Below, piece after piece: positions 19,450 to 26,248 of a stretch of DNA of 64,000 nt. The stretch lies in contig JAFXKG010000012.1 in NCBI GenBank assembly GCA_017531805.1, positions 1-64,000 on the forward strand. Direction: 5' to 3'. A program made the position numbers and the translations under genes. The notes below the pieces were generated by a model. That model was not told the origin of the DNA. It ran no database searches and worked only from the letters and a program-made list of their open reading frames with translations. Source of the DNA: Clostridia bacterium (GTDB lineage: Bacteria; Bacillota; Clostridia; Christensenellales; UBA1242). The number at the start of each line of letters is the position of its first letter. Within the stretch, counting starts at the first letter, position 1.

Positions 19450-20103
19450 ATGAATAAAAAATTACTTAAGACAATTACATACTCAACCATCATTGCAATT
19501 TGCTTAATTGCGGTTAGTTTGTTGGCATTTTTTTCACATAGTGGGGCTTTTGCAATCGATAGATTTATGATTAACAAAATGCAAGCAATCCAATCAAAAG
19601 GCTTGACAGGTATATTTGCTTTTATTACATCGTTTGGTTCGGTTTATAGTTTTATACTTTTAACTGCATTAATTTTGATTATGGTTAAAGATAAAAAAAT
19701 TGGTGTTGTACTTGGGTTAGATTTTGTTGTCGCTGCGTTGGCAACTGTATACATCAAGTTTACTGTGCGCAGACCGCGTCCTATTGGTGTTGCCTTGATA
19801 GAAGAAACTGGTTTTAGTTTCCTATCTGCACATGCGATGATATCTATGGCGTTTTATGGTTTGGCAATTTTCTTGATTTTAAAATATGTAAAAAACAAAC
19901 CACTTAAAATATTGTTTTCTAGTTCACTTGGCTTGTTTATTATAGCAATTGGTATTTCTAGAGTATATCTTGGCGTACACTATTTTACTGATATAATAGC
20001 AGGTTTTTGTATGGGGCTTGTTGTTTGCTTAATCTTTACATTAACTTACGATTATATATACCTAAAAAAACCATATATTCGTAAAAAGAACGATAAAAAT
20101 TAA
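19450..20103 (+). CDS. PAP2-family membrane phosphatase
   Basis: 217-residue integral membrane phosphatase of the PAP2 superfamily (lipid phosphate or undecaprenyl-pyrophosphate type). About six hydrophobic segments. The three phosphatase motifs are visible: KFTVRRPRP, SAHAM (PSGH in the consensus, here LSAH) and SRVYLGVHYFTD with the catalytic His and Asp. The substrate cannot be told from sequence; recycling of undecaprenyl pyrophosphate is one option. The promoter sits directly before the ATG with no ribosome site, so a leaderless mRNA is predicted. Confidence 0.9.
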   Translation: MNKKLLKTITYSTIIAICLIAVSLLAFFSHSGAFAIDRFMINKMQAIQSKGLTGIFAFITSFGSVYSFILLTALILIMVKDKKIGVVLGLDFVVAALATVYIKFTVRRPRPIGVALIEETGFSFLSAHAMISMAFYGLAIFLILKYVKNKPLKILFSSSLGLFIIAIGISRVYLGVHYFTDIIAGFCMGLVVCLIFTLTYDYIYLKKPYIRKKNDKN

Positions 20104-20204
20104 TTATATAGAACAAAAATATTTTGTAACCAAATAAGGGTTGCAAAATTTTTTTAAGTATGATATCTTATATAAGATTATAAATTTTTAAGGAGTATTT
20201 TAAA

Positions 20205-21785
20205 GTGATAACAGTAAATAATGTAGCAGTGCAATTTGGTAGCAGAAAACTTTTTGAAGAAGTTAACTTAAAGTTTTCTAAGGGTAATTGCTATGGCGTG
20301 ATAGGTGCAAATGGTGCGGGTAAATCTACCTTTATGAAGGTTTTGTCTGGAGAGTTAGAACCAAACAAAGGTGAAGTAATCATACCAGCAAAAGAGCGTC
20401 TTTCAGTTTTAGAACAAAACCAAGAAAAATATAATGATTATACCGTTTTGCGTACAGTTTTGATGGGACACAAGCGCCTTGTAGAAATTATGGACGAAAA
20501 AGAAGTGTACTACAACAAGGCAGATTTTACAGAAGAAGATGGCATAAAACTTAGCGAGTTAGAAGCAGAATTTATGGAACTTAACGGTTGGGATGCAGAA
20601 AGCGATGCAGAAAGTTTATTAAACTCATTGGATATACCTAAAGAACTTCATCACGAACTTATGGGCAATGTCGATAGCAAAATCAAAGTTAAAGTTTTGC
20701 TTGCTCAAGCACTTTTCTCCAATCCAGACAACTTAATTTTGGACGAACCTACAAACAACCTTGATGTAAAAACAATCCGTTGGTTGGAGAACTTTATCCA
20801 AAATTTTGAAAACACAATCATTATTGTCAGCCACAACCGTCACTTTTTAAATAAAGTTTGTACTCACGTGTGCGATATCGACTATGGCAAAATTCAACTT
20901 TTCTTAGGTAACTACGATTTCTGGTACGAAAGCAGTCAGTTGGCACTTAAACAACAAAAGGACCAAAACAAAAAAGCAGAGCAACGCGCAAAGGAATTGC
21001 AAGAATTTATTGCTAGATTTGCGGCAAATGCTTCTAAATCTAAACAAGCAACAAGCAGAAAGAAAGAGTTAGAGCGCCTTACAATTGAAGATATCAAACC
21101 AAGCAGTCGTAAATATCCGTATATCGATTTCAAATTTGAACAACGCATAGGTAACGACATATTGTATGTTAAAAACCTAACAAAAAAAGGTTTGTTTGAA
21201 AATGTTTCGTTTACAGTCCGTCCAGACAACAAAATTGCAATTATGAGTGACAACAGCAATGTTGTAACAGCACTATTTGATATCCTTGCAGGCAAAGATA
21301 CAGACTATTCTGGAGAAGTAAAGTGGGGTAAAACAATCATAAACACATATCTTCCACAAAACAACAACGATTACTTTGAAGATTGTGACTTGTCTTTGGT
21401 AGAGTGGATTGGCCAATTCACAAAAGAAAACGATGCAACTTTCTTGCGTAGTTGGTTGGGCAGGATGTTGTTCAGCGGTGAAGAAGCAGAAAAGAAAGCA
21501 AAAGTTTTATCAGGTGGCGAAAAAGTGCGTTGTATGTTGGCTCGTATGATGTTACAAAGTGGCAACTTCTTGCTTTTAGACGAACCTACCAACCACTTAG
21601 ATTTGGAAAGTATTACAGCACTAAACAAAGGTATGGAACGCTTTGATGGTTGCATGATTTTCTCAACTCATGACGAAGAAATCATATCAACAGTTGCAAA
21701 TCGTATTATACGCATAAATTCTACACTTGAATATGATAACGAAACAGACTACGAAACATATTGCGAAACTCAATTTAAAAAATAA
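20205..21785 (+). CDS. ykpA: ABC-F ATPase, YkpA/YbiT type
   Basis: 526-residue soluble protein with two ABC domains and no transmembrane part; ABC-F proteins act on ribosomes. Domain 1 has Walker A GANGAGKST and LDEPTNNLD but no LSGGQ-like signature (DSKIKVKVLLAQ instead). Domain 2 has signature LSGGEKVRC and LDEPTNHLD, but its Walker A is degenerate (MSDNSNVVTALF). One complete composite ATP site therefore remains, as I recall for YkpA. The inter-domain linker (about 245-300) is long and charged. GTG start with AAGGAG upstream. Terminator follows. Confidence 0.9.
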   Translation: MITVNNVAVQFGSRKLFEEVNLKFSKGNCYGVIGANGAGKSTFMKVLSGELEPNKGEVIIPAKERLSVLEQNQEKYNDYTVLRTVLMGHKRLVEIMDEKEVYYNKADFTEEDGIKLSELEAEFMELNGWDAESDAESLLNSLDIPKELHHELMGNVDSKIKVKVLLAQALFSNPDNLILDEPTNNLDVKTIRWLENFIQNFENTIIIVSHNRHFLNKVCTHVCDIDYGKIQLFLGNYDFWYESSQLALKQQKDQNKKAEQRAKELQEFIARFAANASKSKQATSRKKELERLTIEDIKPSSRKYPYIDFKFEQRIGNDILYVKNLTKKGLFENVSFTVRPDNKIAIMSDNSNVVTALFDILAGKDTDYSGEVKWGKTIINTYLPQNNNDYFEDCDLSLVEWIGQFTKENDATFLRSWLGRMLFSGEEAEKKAKVLSGGEKVRCMLARMMLQSGNFLLLDEPTNHLDLESITALNKGMERFDGCMIFSTHDEEIISTVANRIIRINSTLEYDNETDYETYCETQFKK

Positions 21786-21809
21786 AAAAGAGCCATACGG
21801 CTCTTTTTG
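21786..21809 (+). terminator. bidirectional terminator
   Basis: AAAAGAGCC/GGCTCTTTTT hairpin between convergent ykpA and the HTH gene. Confidence 0.85.
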
Positions 21810-21824
21810 TTATAATAGTTAAAT

Positions 21825-22268
21825 TTAAACTCTGCCAACTAATTCGTCAATACTAACACCTAAATAGTCGGCAATTCTAATATAGTTATTAGTTGATGGT
21901 GTTCTATGTTGATTAAACCAAGAATATTCATGTCCTTTTGTCAGTTTTAAATCCTTAAAAAGTTTATATTTTGTAATATTAGGTGATTTATCAATAATTT
22001 CTTGCAGTCTAATAGAGAATTTGGTAGGTTTAATTTCTTTATATTTACCAAAATCGTCTGTACGCCCACATAAATAATCTAAACTGCAATCAAAAAGTTT
22101 AGATAAAGCAATTAAATATTTTATAGATGGCAATACTTTGTTTTGCCACCTAGATATGTTGGCAGTTGATGATAAATTTAATTTTTTTGCAATATCTGCA
22201 TCTTCACAATTGTTAACTTGCTTATAATCTTTTATTAATTCGTTATATCTTTCGGAAAAGTTATTCAT
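21825..22268 (-). CDS. XRE-family regulator with two HTH modules
   Basis: 147 residues. Residues about 5-70 form one lambda-repressor-like HTH (DADIAKKLNLSS...ISRWQNK...LIALSKLFDCSLDYLCG). Residues about 82-147 look like a second, degenerate HTH (FSIRLQEIIDKSP...YIRIADYLGVSIDELVG), with the same Leu-Gly ending. No effector domain. Target unknown; the adjacent intergenic region (22269-22365), which leads into the small RNA gene, is a natural candidate. Confidence 0.85.
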   Translation of the reverse strand: MNNFSERYNELIKDYKQVNNCEDADIAKKLNLSSTANISRWQNKVLPSIKYLIALSKLFDCSLDYLCGRTDDFGKYKEIKPTKFSIRLQEIIDKSPNITKYKLFKDLKLTKGHEYSWFNQHRTPSTNNYIRIADYLGVSIDELVGRV

Positions 22269-22330
22269 ATAAAAATGCTAGACTATATTATGGAAAATAA
22301 AATAATTTTACACGATTGGTACCTATTTGA

Positions 22331-22359
22331 TTGACTTTTACAAATTTGTTTGATATTTT
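22331..22359 (+). promoter_or_regulatory. promoter for small RNA
   Basis: TTGACT, 17 bases, TATTTT; start predicted near 22366. The remainder of 22269-22365 has no gene. Confidence 0.6.
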
Positions 22360-22365
22360 ATTTTT

Positions 22366-22480
22366 GACTTATCGATAAGTTTCGAAGTGAGGATACTCGA
22401 GAACTAAGTTAACAGTTAGTCCAATTGGAGAGTTGCAGAGTAGTAAACTTCGAAAAAGCCCGTAATTTCGGGCTTTTTTT
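22366..22480 (+). ncRNA. unassigned structured small RNA
   Basis: About 115 nt with its own promoter and an intrinsic terminator. A 9-bp closing stem pairs 22380-22388 (TTTCGAAGT) with 22447-22455 (ACTTCGAAA). Inside it are a GAG-gata-CTC hairpin (22389-22398), an ACTAA/TTAGT hairpin (22403-22420) and a CCAATTGG palindrome (22421-22428), giving a multibranch shape. The terminator stem AAGCCCG/CGGGCTT follows at once. No credible reading frame is inside. I could not match it to SRP RNA, 6S, tmRNA, a T-box or a riboswitch class. It could alternatively be a leader attenuator of yqfC, though full termination 85 bases before that gene argues for a free RNA. Confidence 0.6.
22456..22480 (+). terminator. 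terminator of small RNA
   Basis: AAGCCCG/CGGGCTT stem followed by seven or more T. Confidence 0.9.
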
Positions 22481-22564
22481 AATTTATTGTATTAATAAAA
22501 GATATAAGTTAGTAAACTTTAAACGCGTATACATTTTATTAAAATGTAAGTCATATATTTATAT

Positions 22565-22819
22565 ATGAGTATGATGAAAGAGATAGAAAAGTTTATGACA
22601 AATGCTGAAGCGTCTATCAATTATCGTGTTGTAAACTTAGGTGGCAAAAATCTTTATGTAGAAGGTATTAAAAGCATTATTTGTCTTGGTGATAATGAAA
22701 TCAGGTTTCAACTAAAAAAATGTATGCTGATAATAGTTGGAAACAACATGAAAATTAAATATCTTGACAAAACAACTTGCACCATTGTTGGTGACATATT
22801 TTCGGTGGTATCGCAATGA
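22565..22819 (+). CDS. yqfC: YqfC sporulation protein
   Basis: 84-residue YabP/YqfC-family protein made in the mother cell during sporulation. The N-terminal helix MKEIEKFM, the YRVVNLGGKNLYVEGI block and the ending IVGDIFSV agree with the family. No ribosome site is seen ahead of the ATG; a methionine two codons later is an alternative. Its last four bases overlap the start of yqfD (ATGA-type), the standard yqfC-yqfD arrangement. Confidence 0.9.
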   Translation: MSMMKEIEKFMTNAEASINYRVVNLGGKNLYVEGIKSIICLGDNEIRFQLKKCMLIIVGNNMKIKYLDKTTCTIVGDIFSVVSQ

Positions 22820-23907
22820 AGTTTGATGTAAAGGGCTATGGCGTGGACAACTTGCTTAAAACACTGCATGTTAAAAAAGTTAAGATTTATAATCTTAAAT
22901 TTTTAGATAAAAATCACATAGAATTTGAAACTGATGATAAAAACAGAAAAAAAGTTAGAAGATATATTGCAAACTTTGACAAAAAAGAAACTTTAACAAA
23001 TTTTAAAAAACTGCCAAATCTGATACTTGCAAATTTGGGCATTATCATTGGTGTTTTTGTTGGTATAATTTCGTTTTTGTTTATGTCAAACTTTACATGG
23101 CAAATACAAGTTTTTGGCACAAAAGATTTGTCAGTGTCAGAGATTATTTCAGTACTAGAAAACAACGGTATAAAAAAGGGCAAAATCAACCTTCAAACAA
23201 GCAAAGATATCGAAAACATTTTGCTAAACAATTACGATATGATTGCGCAAGTGTCAGTTATACGACAAGGCACTGCCATAATAATAAATCTAAGCGAAAA
23301 ACTTGTGTATAATCAAACGGAATACGCTCCAATCACTGCCACACACAATGGCATTATAACAAACATAAACATAATCACTGGCACAACAAATGTAAAGGTA
23401 GGCGATTATGTAAATAAGGGGGATATCCTTGTTCTTCCGTTTAACATAAACTCAAATGGCACAAAAATAAGCGTTATGCCACTTGCAGAAATTACTGCCA
23501 CTATGTATATCTTAGGCACTTGTCAAATGGACAAGTTAGAAACCGTTTTAATGCGTACTGGTCAAACTTGTGTGGAATATAAGTATAAAATTTTTAATAA
23601 AAATTTATTTTCTGGCAAAAACAAAAATTCGTTTGCTCTTTTTGAAACTAGTGTGTATAATGAAAATATAAGCGGACTTGTTCCACTAACTCGTGAGGTG
23701 ATTGTGTATCACGAACTAGAACAAACAACAATTCAGCATGATTTTGACAAAGAAAAGCAGTCGCTTATAGAAAAAAGTCAAAAACTTGCTTATCAAAGTT
23801 TGCTAACATACGACACAATGCTTGATGAAAATACACAAGTAAAAATAGTTGGGGATACGATGTTCGCTTGTACAACACTTACAGTGCAAGGGATTATACA
23901 TGGTTGA
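22816..23907 (+). CDS. yqfD: YqfD, stage IV sporulation protein
   Basis: 363-residue membrane protein needed for spore formation in related species. It has a basic cytoplasmic N-terminus (about 1-75), one membrane segment (about 76-93, NLGIIIGVFVGIISFLF), and a large extracytoplasmic C-terminal domain with a POTRA-like stretch after ILENNGIKKG. Length is slightly under the usual 390-400. It overlaps yqfC by four bases and the fused ybeY-era by eight. The phoH gene that usually follows is missing. Confidence 0.9.
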   Translation: MKFDVKGYGVDNLLKTLHVKKVKIYNLKFLDKNHIEFETDDKNRKKVRRYIANFDKKETLTNFKKLPNLILANLGIIIGVFVGIISFLFMSNFTWQIQVFGTKDLSVSEIISVLENNGIKKGKINLQTSKDIENILLNNYDMIAQVSVIRQGTAIIINLSEKLVYNQTEYAPITATHNGIITNINIITGTTNVKVGDYVNKGDILVLPFNINSNGTKISVMPLAEITATMYILGTCQMDKLETVLMRTGQTCVEYKYKIFNKNLFSGKNKNSFALFETSVYNENISGLVPLTREVIVYHELEQTTIQHDFDKEKQSLIEKSQKLAYQSLLTYDTMLDENTQVKIVGDTMFACTTLTVQGIIHG

Positions 23908-25267
23908 GATTTTAGGTTTTGATGAATTTAAACAAGATTTGGAACGCGTTTTTAATGAAGTGTCCAAAAATCTTTCATTGCCTAAAAAAATTAAGGTCAA
24001 CCTTATCAAAACAGACGAGCAAGAAATTCGCACATTAAATCGAGACACTCGCAACATAGATAAGGTTACAGATGTTTTGTCGTACCCTTACACAAATTTG
24101 CAAGTGGGACAAAAATTAAAATTAAAAGACTATGCTTTAGATATTGACCCAACAGACGGTCTTCTTACAATAGGGGATATCTACATTTGTGAAAAGCGTG
24201 CGCAAGAGCAGGCTAAAGAATATGGACACTCTTTTAAAAGGGAAGTTTGCTTTTTGTTTTGTCATGGTTTGTTACACATTTGCGGATATGACCATATTCA
24301 AGCAGAAGACGCAACCGTAATGGAAGCAATGCAAAAGAAAATCCTTGATGCTCTTAACATAACAAGGGATGTACAATTTAAAGCAGGTTTTGTAACAATA
24401 GTAGGCGAAACCAATGCGGGCAAAAGCACACTTATCAACAGTTTGGTTGGTGAACATGTCGCAATAGTCAGCCCAAAATCGCAAACCACAAGAGAAAATA
24501 TCCAAGGCATTTATAACGATAAAAACTGTCAAATAGTGTTTGTAGATACTCCTGGTTATCACAAACGCAACACCAAAATAGATGACGAAATGGACAAGCA
24601 TATCGAAAATGCACAACAAGACACCGAAATTGTACTTATGGTTATTGTTGCAAACAAACCACTTGTCTCTCAGTATGAAAAATTATCAAAAAAAGTGACT
24701 GCAACTGCAAAAAAAATATTGCTTATCAACAAAGTGGACGAAAGCAGTTTTGAGCGTCTTTATCCGCAACTTGACGAACTCAATAAAATTGCCAAAGTGG
24801 ATGAAATTTTGCCAATCTCAGCGCTAAAACAAAAAAATATTGATGTTTTGATTGATATGATTAAAAAATTCTTGCCAACTTTTGACTACGAAATGCGGTA
24901 TTATCCAGAAGATGATTACACAGACAAAAACTTGCGTCATATGGTGGCGGAAATTGTGCGTGAAAAAGCCTTACTATGCTTAGATGACGAAATTCCTCAT
25001 GGTGTACAAGTGGTGGTCACAAGTTATTTAGAAGATAAAAATCCAATTGAAATTTATGCAGACTTGTATTGTGAAAAGGAAAGTCATAAAGCAATCATAC
25101 TTGGCAAAAATGGCGAAATGATAAAAAAGATTTCAACCATGGCACGAAAGTCGGTAGAATATGTTACTGGCAGTCATGTAAATCTGCAAATTTATGTAAA
25201 AGTTAAGGCAAATTGGCGCAATGACGAAAAAGCAATAGCAACTTTTGGTCTAAACGCCAGTGAATAA
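23900..25267 (+). CDS. era: YbeY-Era fusion: rRNA maturation endonuclease and GTPase
   Basis: One 455-residue frame holds two ribosome-maturation factors. Residues 1 to about 155 are YbeY, a metal-dependent endoribonuclease for 16S rRNA 3' maturation, with zinc motif HGLLHICGYDH (His122, His126, His132). Residues about 160-455 are Era: G1 GETNAGKST (about 169-177), SQTTRENI switch I, DTPGYHK, NKVD, and the C-terminal KH domain with GKNGEMIKKI. No stop or frameshift separates them. The ATG at 23900 has AAGGGA upstream and overlaps yqfD by eight bases. DgkA and Cdd genes often found between ybeY and era are absent. Confidence 0.93.
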   Translation: MVEILGFDEFKQDLERVFNEVSKNLSLPKKIKVNLIKTDEQEIRTLNRDTRNIDKVTDVLSYPYTNLQVGQKLKLKDYALDIDPTDGLLTIGDIYICEKRAQEQAKEYGHSFKREVCFLFCHGLLHICGYDHIQAEDATVMEAMQKKILDALNITRDVQFKAGFVTIVGETNAGKSTLINSLVGEHVAIVSPKSQTTRENIQGIYNDKNCQIVFVDTPGYHKRNTKIDDEMDKHIENAQQDTEIVLMVIVANKPLVSQYEKLSKKVTATAKKILLINKVDESSFERLYPQLDELNKIAKVDEILPISALKQKNIDVLIDMIKKFLPTFDYEMRYYPEDDYTDKNLRHMVAEIVREKALLCLDDEIPHGVQVVVTSYLEDKNPIEIYADLYCEKESHKAIILGKNGEMIKKISTMARKSVEYVTGSHVNLQIYVKVKANWRNDEKAIATFGLNASE

Positions 25268-25307
25268 TTTATAAATTTGCACATAAAATATAAAAAAGGA
25301 GTGAGAT

Positions 25308-25463
25308 ATGAAAGATTATAAAGTTATGATGAAAAGTTATATGAGTTTGTTTTATCAAACAGGCAGAGTAGAATTTTTTAACTTATATAAATACGCAGAA
25401 AAAAATCAAACTCCAATTTTGCTTGATGATAGAACAGCAGAAGAGGAGTTGTCTCTTCAATAA
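25308..25463 (+). CDS. yqzL: YqzL-like small protein
   Basis: 51-residue protein between era and recO, exactly where many Bacillota carry yqzL. The core YMSLFYQTGRVEFFNLYK resembles the YqzL pattern (aromatic-Thr-Gly-x-Val, then a LYK segment). A strong AAAGGAGTG site precedes the ATG. Function of the family is unknown. Short enough to be missed by length filters. Confidence 0.8.
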   Translation: MKDYKVMMKSYMSLFYQTGRVEFFNLYKYAEKNQTPILLDDRTAEEELSLQ

Positions 25464-25480
25464 TTTTAAAACAAAAGATT

Positions 25481-26152
25481 ATGGACGAAAGAATAAAAGG
25501 TATAGTAATTAAACTTACAGATTATAAGGAAGCGGACAAACTTGCTTCCATTTTTTCGCTTGAAAAAGGTATGATTTTTACAAAATTTGTTGGCGTCAAA
25601 CGAGACAAGGCAAAATATAAATCTATTGCACAACCATTTGTTTTTGCAGATTTTACCTTAAACAAAAAAGGCAACAATTACACAATCACCAATGCAGATG
25701 TAATTGATACTTTCCCTAAGATAATGTCAGACTACAACAAAACTATATGTGGATATATAATACTAGATATAGTTTATTCTATATTGCCTAAAGAAAAACC
25801 CGAACCAGAACTTTTTGCTTTAACCATTTCTGCCTTAAAAAATATAGAAGAAACTGACGAGTTTAATGCCACAATTGACTACATTTTAAAGTTTATATCT
25901 TTTTCAGGCATGGGGTTGGAATTTGCTGACACTAATTATATATATTTTGGCGCGTTATCTGGCAATTTTACAACTACAAGAGAAATTGGCAGTGTACAAA
26001 TTGACAACAAGGTATATGGTCTTTTAAAAGCAATAAATCAAAGTCAAATTGTTCAAATCAACCAAACCACACAAAAACAAGCATTAAGATTTTTACACAA
26101 TGTTATTTACGCCAAATTTAACGAAGATATCAAATCATTTCAATTTATATAA
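25481..26152 (+). CDS. recO: RecO recombination mediator
   Basis: 223-residue RecO, which loads RecA onto SSB-coated DNA in the RecFOR pathway. The N-terminal OB fold is clear (GIVIKLTDYKEADKL, SLEKGMIFTKFVGVKR). The C-terminal part is shorter than in Bacillus and the usual CxxC zinc site is absent: ISFSGMGLEFADTNY stands where Cys pairs would lie. It follows yqzL by 17 bases in a conserved era-yqzL-recO order, and ends before a terminator. Confidence 0.92.
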   Translation: MDERIKGIVIKLTDYKEADKLASIFSLEKGMIFTKFVGVKRDKAKYKSIAQPFVFADFTLNKKGNNYTITNADVIDTFPKIMSDYNKTICGYIILDIVYSILPKEKPEPELFALTISALKNIEETDEFNATIDYILKFISFSGMGLEFADTNYIYFGALSGNFTTTREIGSVQIDNKVYGLLKAINQSQIVQINQTTQKQALRFLHNVIYAKFNEDIKSFQFI

Positions 26153-26154
26153 TA

Positions 26155-26203
26155 AAAAGTAACCAAATTTTAATTTTTACATTAATTTAGTTGCTTTTTT
26201 TTA
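26155..26203 (+). terminator. terminator of yqfC-recO operon
   Basis: AAAGTAAC and GTTGCTTT arms, with AAATT/AATTT inside, ending in eight T. Confidence 0.65.
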
Positions 26204-26248
26204 TGCGATTTTGTAGACTATAAAAGTTTAAATATTAAAGGAGAAAAC

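Noticed and set aside
20205..21785. Degenerate Walker A and signature in YkpA as a sign of gene decay
   Set aside because: The losses are complementary and, as I recall, typical of the YkpA/YbiT subgroup, leaving one complete ATP site.
22366..22480. Small RNA as SRP RNA, 6S RNA, tmRNA or T-box
   Set aside because: No GGAAGCAGC-type SRP loop, too short for 6S/tmRNA, no TGGTACCGCG T-box motif, and no aminoacyl gene downstream.
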